A stretch of DNA of 64,000 bases from Phnomibacter ginsenosidimutans (GCF_009740285.1 NZ_CP046566.1:310001-374000); one strand, 5' to 3'; numbered from the stretch's first letter, positions 51,988 through 62,483 are shown. Notes: generated from the letters alone by a model not told the origin. Numbers and translations are program-made.

Positions 51988-54164
51988 ATGAAAGAACTTA
52001 TCCGAAACCTTGGCATTCTCCGGCCTTTTTTCAGAGGGCTACCTATCATTGCTTTAGTGATGATTATTGCAGTATTGATAGCCAAGCGATACCTGCGATA
52101 TACTACACCTATTTATGAAAGCACCGCCAAAGTAAAACTGGCAGATAGTAAAGAAGGTGTACCCAATAGCAATTTGTTTAAAGACTTTGATGTATTTGCC
52201 ACCAGCAACAAAATAGCTGCCGAAGTAGAATTACTCAAAAGCAAACTACTCATTCAAAAAGCGGTGGCTCATTTGGGGGTCGATATTACCATTTACCGGG
52301 TGGGCGATATTCATAAGACAGAACTCTACCATCAATCGCCATTTTTTATACGCTATGCATTCGATAGTAAAAAATTGTTTGATAAAACATTTACACTTTT
52401 TGTTTCATCCGATTCATTACTCAGCATCACTTTGCCCGATGGAAAAACTGTGAGGGGGCGAATGAATGTGCCTGTACAGTTGGAAGGCGGATCATTGGTT
52501 TTTATACCAAATGAAGAACTACGGCAGCAGAAAAAAACCTGCAGGTAAACGATCACTATGAATTTATTTGTCATTCACAAACCATGCTGGCCGATAAAAT
52601 TATAGCCGATTTGGATGTAATGAGTGTAGATAAGGAAGTACCTGTTTTAAGAATCAGTTACAAGAGCCCCGTGGCCGAAAAGGCAGCCGAAGTAGTGAAT
52701 GCATTGAGTGCTGCGTATATCACAGATTATGTGTCTGAAAAATTTAAAAGTGCTGATACTACTGTTGATTTTTTGGCAAAGCAACTCAACAGTATGAGTG
52801 ACCGGCTAAGTGCCAGCGAAGCCAATATTGAAAGCTACCGCAATCAAAATAACATCATCAATATTCGCCAGGAAACGGAAACCGATTTACGCAAAATATC
52901 TGATCTGAAAAAGCAGCAGGCCAGTTTGCAAATGAACCTGTTGGCCATGCGGGATTTGAATAAATACATTTCATCTGGTAAGCAAAACTTTGAAGAACTG
53001 GCACCCAACTTTGAAGCCTTCACCGATTTGCTAAGTACAGAACTGGTAAAGAAAATGAAAGAATTGCAGCGGGAAAAAAGAGATCTGCTGCTGAAGTATA
53101 CCCCAGATAATGATAAGGTAAAAGTGGTAGATGATAAAATGCAGGACATTAGTAAATACCTGCAGGAAAGTATCAAAAACACCGAAAAGAATCTGCAGGT
53201 AAAGTATGATGATTTGTCGCAAACCATTAGCAAAGCTGAAGAAGCATTTATAGGACTGCCCGGTAAGGAACGTACCATGACAATACTCGAGAGAAACTTT
53301 TCATTGAACGAACAGATCTATCGCTTTTTGCATGAGAAAAGAACGGAGGCAGAAATAGCAAGGGCTGCAACCATGTCGTTTCACCGCATTATTGCTGAAG
53401 GTGAAGTGCCAACAAAACCGGTATCGCCCAATGCTACCTTACTCAAAGTGCTTGCTGGTTTTCTTGGTTTTTTATTTGGCGTTGCCGGAGTGTATTTTAT
53501 TCATTTGCTCAAGGGCAGAATTAATGAATCAAAAGTGATTCATAAGAACAGTGAAACGCCATTGATGGCGGAAGTGCCATACGCAAAAAACGAAGCGGAT
53601 AAAATGCGCTACTTCATGCGTTGGGCTACTGAGCTCGACCTGAAAGGTATAGCCGATGCCGGCAGTGTAATCAGCATTTCAAGCTTTGCGGCAAAAGAAG
53701 GTAAGGGGTTTAACAGTACAGGTGTTACCATGGCGCTACAGCAGCTGGGAAAAAGTTGTGTATTGATTGATGCCGGTGCTTCGAATGTACGTATACAGGG
53801 GGTTAGTGTTATTGGGCCAAGTCAATTTCCGCCGCAGTGGCAGGTGCGGCCTGTGTGGATGGCATTTTTAGAAACACTGAAGCAGCAATATGAGGTCGTT
53901 ATTATTCGTAACCTGCCTGTTCTAGAACAACCTGTATCAATGATGCTAATGGCTACAGCCAATACTAACCTGTTTGTGTTAGATAGTAGAAAAACCAAGC
54001 AGTCGATGGTAATGCAAGCCGATTTGCTGAAGGAAGAACTGTCATTGCCGGGCATGTACTTTGTACTCAACCGTGCAGGCTACACGCCCAGCATTTTTGC
54101 GCCAATTGCCAATTGGTGGCGAAGCAAAAAAAATCGTAGCAATAAACAATCTGCACTTGCATGA
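51988..54164 (+). CDS. Chain-length determinant with degenerate tyrosine-kinase domain, one frame break
   Basis: About 725 residues after repair. A Wzz domain with one helix (LPIIALVMIIAVLIA) is followed by a long coiled-coil region (about 200-430), the GNVR-type part before the second helix (LLKVLAGFLGFLFGVAGVYF), and a BY-kinase-like domain. The P-loop reads AAKEGKGFNST instead of GEGKST, Walker A' ends LIDAG instead of LIDxD, and no C-terminal tyrosine cluster is present, so kinase activity is doubtful. The frame breaks at the A7 run 52531-52537; one more A restores QQKKNLQVNDHYEFICHSQT. It sets polymer length with the export lipoprotein 10 bp upstream. Confidence 0.88.
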
Positions 54165-55381
54165 AGCTTGCAGAAAAATACTGGGTGTTGGCCGATCAGG
54201 TAGTGGTTAGTGGCAGTGCTTTTGCTACCAATTTATTATTAGCAAGAGCATTGGGCATTGCTCAATACGGCATATTTAGTGGGTTGGTATTGGTACAGCT
54301 CTTGGTGTTGAGTTTATTGCAGGCTAGTATCACAGGTCTTGCGCCGGTATTGCTGGCGCATATTGGGATAGGTGAAAAAAGGAGTTATACCGGCGGATTG
54401 TTTTGGTTTCACCAGGCAATACTTACGTTGCTGTTTGTAGCCGGTATACTCTTTTTTTTATTTGCAGACACGATGTGGGCTGTTGGTAGAAATATTGGTA
54501 TAGCAGCGGTGGTGGGCGCCTGTTTATATTTTATGCAAGATTATTTGCGCAGATGGCTGCTCGCCACGCAGCAACAGCCAAAAGCTTTTGCGATTGATGT
54601 GCTTACCAATGTGGTGCAACTACTGGCATTGGCAGTATTGTTTTTTGTGTATCATTTAGATTTATTGATTGCTTTGTGGGTAGTTGCTCTTACCTATATA
54701 CCATCGGTTGCATTGGGCGTATGGTGGTTAAAACCTGGTGTGCCGATTGCCAAGGATATTCGAAGTGTCGCACTACTGCATGCACGTGATGGAAAATGGA
54801 TGCTCAGCAGTGCACTGCTCCAGTGGACAGCTGGCAATTTTTATGTAATGGCAGCGGGTTGGTGGCTGGGTGCAGCAGCACTTGGAGCACTGCGCCTGGG
54901 ACAATACATTTTTGGCTTGCTCAACGTGTTGCTTCAGGCATTTGAAACATACATTTTACCCAAAGCAGCCCACTTGCATCAGGAGCCAGCTGCTTTGGTC
55001 CGGTTTTTGCGCAAACAGTTTTTGCAACTTTCTGTGCTGCTTATTCCGGTATTAATTTTACTGGCGGTTTTCGGCAAGCCATTGTTACACATGGCCGGAG
55101 GCGACACATATACTTCTTACAGTTATGTAATGATAGGATTGGCAATATTGTATGTGTTTATCCTGTTTGGCTATCCTGTTCGCATTGCACTTCGGGTACA
55201 ACTGCTCAATAAATTTTATTTCTACGGCTATGTATTGGCTACCATTTTTAGTGTTGCTACTGCTTATTTCATGATTCATTTCTTTCAACTGTGGGGCGCT
55301 TTAGCAGGCATGTTGTTGGCTCAGTGCATGTTACTTGTATACTGGCTATATATTCTTTACAATAAAAATATCCGGGTATGA
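54161..55381 (+). CDS. Polysaccharide flippase (Wzx-like)
   Basis: 406 residues with about 12 membrane helices, beginning VLADQVVVSGSAFATNLLLA and LARALGIAQYGIFSGLVL. This N-terminus is characteristic of the oligosaccharide flippase family in the MOP/MATE superfamily. It moves lipid-linked repeat units across the inner membrane. It overlaps the preceding gene by 4 bp (ATGA) and the next by 4 bp, showing translational coupling. Confidence 0.88.
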   Translation: MKLAEKYWVLADQVVVSGSAFATNLLLARALGIAQYGIFSGLVLVQLLVLSLLQASITGLAPVLLAHIGIGEKRSYTGGLFWFHQAILTLLFVAGILFFLFADTMWAVGRNIGIAAVVGACLYFMQDYLRRWLLATQQQPKAFAIDVLTNVVQLLALAVLFFVYHLDLLIALWVVALTYIPSVALGVWWLKPGVPIAKDIRSVALLHARDGKWMLSSALLQWTAGNFYVMAAGWWLGAAALGALRLGQYIFGLLNVLLQAFETYILPKAAHLHQEPAALVRFLRKQFLQLSVLLIPVLILLAVFGKPLLHMAGGDTYTSYSYVMIGLAILYVFILFGYPVRIALRVQLLNKFYFYGYVLATIFSVATAYFMIHFFQLWGALAGMLLAQCMLLVYWLYILYNKNIRV

Positions 55382-56511
55382 AAATTATTCATTTGGTATT
55401 GGGTAAAGTAAACCCGGAACGTATGAATGGGGTAAATAAAGTAGTATACGAAATGGCTACACGCCAGCATGCCGCAGGATATGATGTAGCGGTGTGGGGC
55501 ATCACTCAAAATCCGGTACATGATTATCCAGATAGAAACTTTATAACACGTCTTTTTCCCACAGGCATTCATCCTTTTGCGGTGCATGCATCATTGCGAA
55601 AAGCTATAGCTGCCTTACCTGAAGATGTTGTATTTCATTTACACGGTGGCTTTATTCCAGTGTTTTCTAAAGTGTCTGTTTATCTGAAAAAATATCGTAT
55701 TCCATTTGTGTACACACCACATGGTAGTTACAATATTATTGCCATGAAAAAAGGAGGATGGAAAAAGGCCATTTATCTTCCCTTGTTTGAAAAGCCCTTA
55801 CTACGCAGGGCCGCAGTAGTGCACTCGCTGGGTAAAAGTGAAGTAGATGGATTGCATAGCATTCAGCCGGATAAAAAGAGTGCACTTATACCTTACGGCT
55901 TTGATACCGCTGCGCTTTCTGAATACAGCGCAGCTTCATTTCAGGGTAACACTTCCAGCAACTGTATCATCAGCTTTTGTGGTAGAATGGACACTCATAC
56001 CAAAGGACTTGATTTGCTGCTTACTGCTTTTGCGAGCATGGCTAAAAAGCATCACAATATCACTTTATGGATGATTGGTGATAGTGCACAACGTGCGGCT
56101 TTGGAACAAACGGCCGCAGCTTTAGGCATTAGCAATCATATTGTTTTTTACGGGGCCAAATATGGTCATGAAAAAATGAATCTCTTGCAGCAAAGCCATT
56201 TGTTTGTTCACCCAAGTAGAAATGAAGGGTTGCCTACTGCAGTATTGGAAGCTGCAGCCATTGGCTTGCCTTGCATAGTGTCGAGGGCTACAAACGTTGG
56301 AGAGGCCGTAAAAAAATATAAAGCAGGATGGGTAGTAGAACACCCTGATGCTACTGAACTTGCGGCTGCCTTGGATGAGGCAATTGCGTCCTTTAATCAG
56401 GGCACACTTGCTGCCTATGCCACTGCTGCTCAGCAAATGGTTGCTCAGCACTATCACTGGAGTTATGTACTTACACAATTGGCAAAAATGTATGAAGCAT
56501 GTTTACATTAA
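55378..56511 (+). CDS. Glycosyltransferase family 4
   Basis: 377 residues with the GT-B fold. The N-terminal part has NGVNKVVYEMATRQHAAGYD and FVYTPHGSYNIIAMKKGGW; the nucleotide-sugar site has ISFCGRMDTHTKGLDLLL, FVHPSRNEGLPTAVLEAAA (EX7E-type) and GLPCIVSRAT. GT4 enzymes transfer a sugar with retention of configuration. It is one of several transferases that build the repeat unit. The donor and acceptor cannot be told from sequence. Confidence 0.92.
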   Translation: MKIIHLVLGKVNPERMNGVNKVVYEMATRQHAAGYDVAVWGITQNPVHDYPDRNFITRLFPTGIHPFAVHASLRKAIAALPEDVVFHLHGGFIPVFSKVSVYLKKYRIPFVYTPHGSYNIIAMKKGGWKKAIYLPLFEKPLLRRAAVVHSLGKSEVDGLHSIQPDKKSALIPYGFDTAALSEYSAASFQGNTSSNCIISFCGRMDTHTKGLDLLLTAFASMAKKHHNITLWMIGDSAQRAALEQTAAALGISNHIVFYGAKYGHEKMNLLQQSHLFVHPSRNEGLPTAVLEAAAIGLPCIVSRATNVGEAVKKYKAGWVVEHPDATELAAALDEAIASFNQGTLAAYATAAQQMVAQHYHWSYVLTQLAKMYEACLH

Positions 56512-57812
56512 CGACTTCATATAAGCGGCCGGCGGATCATCAGCGATTTCTTTCGCAGATGGGCGTTTTGCTGGCTATTATTTTCTTCATCAAGTTGGGC
56601 GGCTTTTTTACATGGAGCGAAAATGTGGCTATAACCCGTGTGGTAAAAGTATTTTCGAGATTAATGATGACGGGAGCCATTATTTGGGTGTATCGAAAAA
56701 TTATTGAACGAGGAGCCATCGGTTCTTTTGGTTGGCAGCATCAATTGAGCCCTTTTTTGTATGCTGCATACTTAACTCTTGGACTGATTAGTTTTTTGTG
56801 GAGCACCGCTGTTGGCTACAGTGCCCTTCAGTGGTTTATGGATGTGGAGAGCTTTGTATTTGCATATTATTTTATTGCCTGTTTCATTTTGCTGGAGAAC
56901 TATTTTCCCGGCAACCAGGTAAAGTTGTACAATGTAATGGGCAATGCTGTGCTGCTCATGATTAGTATTTTTTTGGTGGGCATGTTTATAGCTCCTGAAG
57001 CATTTTACAGAATGACACATGGCGGAGAAGAAGCAAGACTCGGGGGCTTTTTTATGAACCCAAATGAACTGGGCATGCTGGCTGCTGTGGGAGTAAGTTG
57101 TTTTATTTTCAACTACTACACCGGTAAGCGTATGGTGTGGAATACCATCCGGATTTTATTGCTCATGTGGGCCATTGTAATGACTGGTAGCAGAAGTACA
57201 ACCATTGGTGCGTTGCTGATTGCCTTTTTTCATATCCGGCAAAGTAGCAATACCAAACTGAAGTATGCCATGTATGCAGGTGCATTTATGGTAATTCCGC
57301 TGGCCATAGAAAAAATGGTTGTAAAAGAAAATGCAGGCGGCCTGGAAGAAGTAATGAGTATGACCGGAAGACTGCCATTTTGGACGGCACTCATTACCGA
57401 GGGTTTGCCACAAGAACCTTTGTTTGGTTTTGGTTTCATGCGTATTGCATACAAAGACTTTTTTCAGAGTGTACACACATATGCCGGGCAAATGACACAC
57501 AATACTTTTATACAAGTACTCATGAATCTTGGTTTTGTAGGCTTCACATTGGTACTGTTTCAGGTGGTATTCACTATTCGCGGATTTGTGCAGCAATTTT
57601 CAAAAGAAAAACAGCTGTTTACAATCGGGGTATTCATCCCCATTCTCATCAACTCCCTTACTGAGTTCGGTATTTTCGGCGAAACGAATTATGGTATTCT
57701 CTTTTATCAGGTACTCATTTTTTACATCAGTCTTACCATCAACAAGCATAAGTCGCCGGCCCAAAAAATCTTTCTGCGCAAACGCAGACCAGAGTTGTTT
57801 GCCAGCGAATAA
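56499..57812 (+). CDS. O-antigen ligase/polymerase family protein (Wzy-like)
   Basis: 437 residues with about 11 membrane helices and a longer periplasmic loop after WAIVMTGSRSTTIGALLIAF, the place where O-antigen polymerases and ligases have their conserved R and a downstream H. The GEEARLGGFFMNPNELGMLA segment is also typical. In a locus with a flippase and chain-length protein, a polymerase (Wzy) is the likeliest role. It overlaps the preceding glycosyltransferase gene by 13 bp. Confidence 0.85.
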   Translation: MFTLTTSYKRPADHQRFLSQMGVLLAIIFFIKLGGFFTWSENVAITRVVKVFSRLMMTGAIIWVYRKIIERGAIGSFGWQHQLSPFLYAAYLTLGLISFLWSTAVGYSALQWFMDVESFVFAYYFIACFILLENYFPGNQVKLYNVMGNAVLLMISIFLVGMFIAPEAFYRMTHGGEEARLGGFFMNPNELGMLAAVGVSCFIFNYYTGKRMVWNTIRILLLMWAIVMTGSRSTTIGALLIAFFHIRQSSNTKLKYAMYAGAFMVIPLAIEKMVVKENAGGLEEVMSMTGRLPFWTALITEGLPQEPLFGFGFMRIAYKDFFQSVHTYAGQMTHNTFIQVLMNLGFVGFTLVLFQVVFTIRGFVQQFSKEKQLFTIGVFIPILINSLTEFGIFGETNYGILFYQVLIFYISLTINKHKSPAQKIFLRKRRPELFASE

Positions 57813-57965
57813 ACACATTCCGAGTTCCTTTTCGTGGAATCGCATGTCCTGAATTTGGAATGCGCTGTTTGACTTGCTCATTTCACTATTTGAAAATGAA
57901 TGGTTTACGTTTTGAAACTGCAGTGGCATGCCAATTGACAATCAAATGTTAGCTAAAGCATTTGT

Positions 57966-59765
57966 ATGAATCAGCAGCAGGCCAGAGATTTTGTTTTACA
58001 TGCATTCATGTCATTCGATTATCGGGTGTCGGCTGCAGAAAGTAAGCTCACTGTAAAGTGTTTTTACATCAACAATCCAGATGGAACTGTGCGCTGGATT
58101 TGGCCTGCACATAGCCAACGACCAGTTTTTTTGCGTTTTTATTTTACAGGTAGCTGGAAGAGTAAATTGTTTGCCTTGGTTGTCAGGTTTTTGTTTGCAT
58201 TGGGCTTGCAAAAGTTCATTGCAGATGGTGATTGTAGCGTCAGCTTGGGGCAGCCTGAACAACCTTATGCAGATGTGACAAAAGCACAATGGGCGTTGTT
58301 TACAGGCACAAAAGGGCCCAATAGAAAGTTGGTTGTATACCTGCCGGGGGCAGGAGGCCAATTTGTAAAAATCCCATATGGCGAGTTGTCTTCTTCTATT
58401 TTGCAAATGGAAGCAACAGCGCTGCACTATTGGCAAGAAAAGCCATTGCAGTTCGTGGTTATTCCAAGATTGCTGGCTTCATCTGATGCCTTATTGGCTC
58501 AGCAAAATGTATCGTTTGGAATGAATCCTGCATCAATGCATTGGTTGCAGTTGCCTCAGCAGGCGGTGCAAGAATGGTGCTTTCGGTCAATTACCTCAAA
58601 TAATATTTCGGACAGTAAGATCCCTACACAAATAGCTGAGCGTTTGCAAAGATTACATGCTATCCGGCATACCCCATTGCCTGAAGGTTTGATACACAAA
58701 CTGCAGCTGCTATTTTCTACGGCTTCAAATTGGGAAAATATACATGAAGCTCCTGCTCATGGCGATTGTACACCGTGGAATATGTTGATGAATGAACAAA
58801 AGATTGCTTTGATTGACTGGGAGTTATACAAACCATCAGCATCTGCTTTGTACGATGCATTTCACTTTCACTATCAAACTACTGTACTCATCGGCAATCA
58901 GGGTTTTGCTGCCATACGGCAAAAGTTAGATGCATGGCACCAATTATGCCATCCGCAGTTGGAGAAGCATGGGTTGAATATTGCTCAGCTTGAGCAATGG
59001 TATTTGCTGGATGTAATTAGTTACTATGCTGAAATATATGCGCAGCAAAAAGATTGGCACCTGCAAATTGGCTGGTTGTTACAAACATGGAGCGATGCCC
59101 TTTCTTATTGGTTAATGAAGAATAATACTGTGGCCGACAGAACGCAACTAATAGCCGATATAAGTGATTGGCTACGTACTAAAAAACATGCTGCTGTAAA
59201 AATGCATTTACCGCATGTGTTGTTGTTGCCGCTGCATAGCGATATTGATATTTGTATGGAGCGGTCTACAGCTTTAACAATGATGACGTGGCTGCAACAA
59301 CATCCGTTATGTAAGCAGGTAGTACTTCGAAGCAGAAGCAATTTGACACAGTCGGGTATTTATTTGCACAGCGGCAACGTGCTACACATTGATGCGATCT
59401 GGCAATTGAAAAGAAAGGCCATACAGTTTATGAATGTGCAGGCGATGCTTGCTACAGCAGTTAACGATGGCAGAGGTATTCTGGTTGCCGACAACTATCA
59501 CGATGCAATGTACACCTGGTTGTTTTACGTTCTCAATGGTGCCGGCATACCTGAAAAATATCAGCAGCAATGGCATCAGTTTACACAAGAGGAGAGAAAC
59601 GCATTGCTTGCTACTGTAGAGCGGTATAGTAAGCAACAAAAGCCAGCAGAGGCGTTGTTTACTCCATCCAAAGTAACGATGCAATCGGCGGCTGCTTATG
59701 TGCGTCAAGAGCCACAAAACAGGGGGAGTACAATTTATTGTCAACCTATTTCAATACGGTATTGA
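57966..59765 (+). CDS. APH-like kinase domain joined to a possible nucleotidyltransferase domain
   Basis: 599 residues, cytoplasmic. The N-lobe of a kinase fold is visible at GGQFVKIPYGELSSS (Lys135) and QMEATALHYW (Glu149). The catalytic loop is PAHGDCTPWNMLM (His265, Asp267, Asn272), followed by IDWELYKP (Asp284) as the metal-binding position. This is the aminoglycoside/choline phosphotransferase fold. After residue 400 a second part has LPLHSDIDICMER (Asp426, Asp428) and VLHIDAIWQLKR (Asp476), which could be the DxD and third Asp of a nucleotidyltransferase fold. The gene for a P-loop kinase begins 1 bp after its stop. It sits inside the polysaccharide operon, so a sugar or lipid acceptor is likely. 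No described family was recognised for the whole protein. Confidence 0.7.
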   Translation: MNQQQARDFVLHAFMSFDYRVSAAESKLTVKCFYINNPDGTVRWIWPAHSQRPVFLRFYFTGSWKSKLFALVVRFLFALGLQKFIADGDCSVSLGQPEQPYADVTKAQWALFTGTKGPNRKLVVYLPGAGGQFVKIPYGELSSSILQMEATALHYWQEKPLQFVVIPRLLASSDALLAQQNVSFGMNPASMHWLQLPQQAVQEWCFRSITSNNISDSKIPTQIAERLQRLHAIRHTPLPEGLIHKLQLLFSTASNWENIHEAPAHGDCTPWNMLMNEQKIALIDWELYKPSASALYDAFHFHYQTTVLIGNQGFAAIRQKLDAWHQLCHPQLEKHGLNIAQLEQWYLLDVISYYAEIYAQQKDWHLQIGWLLQTWSDALSYWLMKNNTVADRTQLIADISDWLRTKKHAAVKMHLPHVLLLPLHSDIDICMERSTALTMMTWLQQHPLCKQVVLRSRSNLTQSGIYLHSGNVLHIDAIWQLKRKAIQFMNVQAMLATAVNDGRGILVADNYHDAMYTWLFYVLNGAGIPEKYQQQWHQFTQEERNALLATVERYSKQQKPAEALFTPSKVTMQSAAAYVRQEPQNRGSTIYCQPISIRY

Positions 59766-59766
59766 T

Positions 59767-60429
59767 ATGATTAGAGACTGGAAAAATAACCGGGGGTTCA
59801 TTATTACGTTTAGTGGCGTAGATGGTGCGGGCAAGAGTACTATTATTGAAGCAACACGCCAGCATGTAGAAAAAGTAATGCGCAGAAAAGTAGTAGTATT
59901 AAGGCACCGCCCATCGCTACTGCCTATACTAAGTGCGTGGAAGCATGGCAAAGAAGCTGCAGAAAACAAAGCAGCTCAAACATTACCCCGACAGGGCACC
60001 AACAAAAGTAGCATCGGCTCCTTGTTGCGTTTCGCCTATTATTATGCCGATTACCTGTTGGGCCAGTTTTACATTCAACTGAAATACGTGATGCGTGGTT
60101 ATGTAGTGCTGTATGACAGATACTATTTCGACTTCATCAACGATAGTAAGCGTAGCAATATTCAACTTCCGAAATATGTGACTACTGCGGGGTATGCTTT
60201 GCTACTGAAACCGAAATTGAATTTCTTTTTATGGGCTACACCAGAAGAAATACTCAGCAGAAAGCAAGAGTTAAGTGCTGATACTATTGTAAGTCTTACC
60301 GACGATTATATGCAGCTGTTTGATAGTATGCGCAAACGTTATAAATCTTCCAGCTATGAGCCTATTCACAATGAGCAGCTCAACAATACACTACAAACCA
60401 TTTTTCAACAAATACAGGCGGCAGCCTGA
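59767..60429 (+). CDS. Thymidylate-kinase-like P-loop kinase in the polysaccharide operon
   Basis: 220 residues. Walker A is FSGVDGAGKSTIIEA, the DRY-type motif is LYDRYYFDFINDSKR and the lid region is ATPEEILSRKQEL. The fold is that of thymidylate kinase, but a housekeeping tmk is not expected here and the length and lid differ. The start is ATG 59767, 1 bp after the preceding stop. The tight coupling with the APH-like protein suggests that the two act on the same substrate, for example a phosphorylated sugar. The substrate is not known. Confidence 0.8.
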   Translation: MIRDWKNNRGFIITFSGVDGAGKSTIIEATRQHVEKVMRRKVVVLRHRPSLLPILSAWKHGKEAAENKAAQTLPRQGTNKSSIGSLLRFAYYYADYLLGQFYIQLKYVMRGYVVLYDRYYFDFINDSKRSNIQLPKYVTTAGYALLLKPKLNFFLWATPEEILSRKQELSADTIVSLTDDYMQLFDSMRKRYKSSSYEPIHNEQLNNTLQTIFQQIQAAA

Positions 60430-60444
60430 TAGGATGATAGCAAT

Positions 60445-61134
60445 ATGAAACGGCTTCTGGAAAAATTGGTACAACAGCGCAATCCTGCATTTAAGATGGA
60501 TGAACATGTAACCACCTATGTATTAATGCAGTTTGCATGGCAACAACTTTGGGCTGTAATGCGTGGTGCCATGTTGTTGCTGTATGGTCGAAATCCGCAA
60601 TGGATGTTGCGTGGAAGAGCAGTCCGTTTTTTTAATTTACCTAATATAAAATGGGGCCGAATGCTCAAGCTGGGCGACTATGTGTACCTGAGTGCACTGG
60701 GTAAAAACGGCATTGCACTCGGGCATCATGTGAGTATTGGTTCTTTTAGCCGGTTGGTTGTTTCTACTTCACTTAATCATGTAGGTGAACACATAGTGTT
60801 GGGCAATAATGTAGGCATTGGCGAGTATGCCTACCTGGGTGGCGGTGGTGGTTTACACATTGGCGATGATTGTATAGTGGGCCAATATTTCAGCTGCCAT
60901 CCCGAAAACCATGTGCAGGAAAATTTGGAGGTGCCTATTCGTTTACAGGGTGTAACAAGAAAAGGAATTGTAATTGGCAATAATTGTTGGATTGGCAGTA
61001 AGGTTACCATTTTGGATGGTGTTCAAATAGGTAGCGGTTGTGTAATAGCTGCAGGTGCAGTGGTTACAAAAAGCTTTCCGGATAATATGGTCATAGGTGG
61101 AGTTCCTGCCAAAATAATCAGGCAACGGGCATAG
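60445..61134 (+). CDS. Hexapeptide-repeat acyltransferase
   Basis: 229 residues. The C-terminal two thirds form a left-handed beta-helix, visible as hexapeptides such as IGEYAYLGGGGGLHIGDDCI and IGNNCWIGSKVTILDGVQI, followed by the closing IGGVPAKIIRQRA. The catalytic His is probably in CHPENH. Enzymes of this type acetylate sugars, here presumably of the exopolysaccharide repeat unit. An N-terminal helical part of about 60 residues (FAWQQLWAVMRGAMLLLYG) may touch the membrane. Confidence 0.9.
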   Translation: MKRLLEKLVQQRNPAFKMDEHVTTYVLMQFAWQQLWAVMRGAMLLLYGRNPQWMLRGRAVRFFNLPNIKWGRMLKLGDYVYLSALGKNGIALGHHVSIGSFSRLVVSTSLNHVGEHIVLGNNVGIGEYAYLGGGGGLHIGDDCIVGQYFSCHPENHVQENLEVPIRLQGVTRKGIVIGNNCWIGSKVTILDGVQIGSGCVIAAGAVVTKSFPDNMVIGGVPAKIIRQRA

Positions 61135-61182
61135 TGCCTTTTTCAAAATGAGGATGATAGTGTGCTGTTTTAAATAAACGAT

Positions 61183-62483
61183 ATGAAACAGGAAAAAAAT
61201 ATTAAACAGTCTATATTGATGACTGCATATGCGGTTAATCCCTACAAAGGTTCAGAGGATGGTATGGGCTGGAATTTTATTATGCAGGCAGCTACTACAC
61301 AACGTGTAATAGCCATTACCCGGAAAAATAACCGGCCACATATTGACAAGTATATGGCCGAACACCCTGATGGAAAGGCTCATTATCAGCAGGTACAATG
61401 GTGGTATTTCGATTGGCCCAAATGGATGATATTTTGGAAAAAGGGACCGCTTTTGAGTTTGATTTATTATTATATGTGGCAGCTCTCTTTAGCAATATGG
61501 CTATTGCCCAAGAGGAGTATTTTTAGCATAGTGCATACCCTCAATTTTCACAATGATTGGACGCCAAGTTTTTTGTGGTTATTGGGTAAGCCATTTGTAT
61601 GGGGGCCAATTGGTCATCATCCTCGCATTCCTGCTTCGTTTATTCGTAAGCAATATGGTTGGAGAGCCTGGTTGCAAGATCGTTTTCTGTGGGCTATCAA
61701 AAATTGGTTTTGGTACATCGATCCTTTTGTATACATCAGCAAATGGAAAGCCCGTCATATTTTTTGTATGAATACTGAGGCGGCTATCAAGCTACGCCTT
61801 CCACGCCACAAGTACAGCATCATGCCATCAGTTGCTTCGGAGCCTGTACGACCAACGGTTAAAACCGCTATTCCAGACAAGTTTACTGTATTATCGGTAG
61901 GCAGATTTGTGCCGCTAAAAGGGTTTGATGTAACTATTGCTGCCTTTGCTACTTTTTATTTCCAACTCAGCAGGGCTCAACAGGAAAAAACGCAACTGAT
62001 ACTGGCTGGGGCGGGGCCTTTTTGCCGAAAATAAAGCAGTGGATTGCAGAAGCAAATATTACTCACTGTACGCAGGTGATTGAATGGATGCCGAAAGCCG
62101 AATTGGAAAAAATGTATCGGCAGAGTGCAGTTTTTCTTTTCCCTTCTCATGAAGGTGCAGGAATGGTGGTGGCAGAAGCCATGAGTTACGGGCTTCCGGT
62201 TATTTGTTTCAACAATGCTGGCCCCGGTGCTTTTGTACATCCCGATTCTTTGCTGAAAGTGAGTTATAAAAATTATGGAACTACTGTTCAATCATTTGCT
62301 GCGAAACTGCAGATGTTGCACAGCAATACCGGTACTTATTTACACGAACACCAACTGGCCGAGCAGCGTTTCAATCAATATTTTTTATGGTCGGTAAGGG
62401 GCAAGCAGTTGGCAACTGTGTACAATACCCTGTTGCACAAACCAACTCCTGTTGATACAAAGCAAAAATTACACATGGCATGA
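61183..62483 (+). CDS. Glycosyltransferase family 4, one frame break
   Basis: About 433 residues after repair. The N-terminal half starts SILMTAYAVNPYKGSEDGMG, typical of GT4 enzymes that add to glycan chains, and WGPIGHHPRIP follows. The donor-site half has VLSVGRFVPLKGFD, LFPSHEGAGMVVAEAMSYGL and PVICFNNAGPG. The frame breaks at a T5 run (62019-62023). One more T restores LILAGAGPFLPKIKQWI, the normal continuation. The stop overlaps the next gene by 4 bp. The role is sugar transfer in repeat-unit assembly. Confidence 0.9.
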
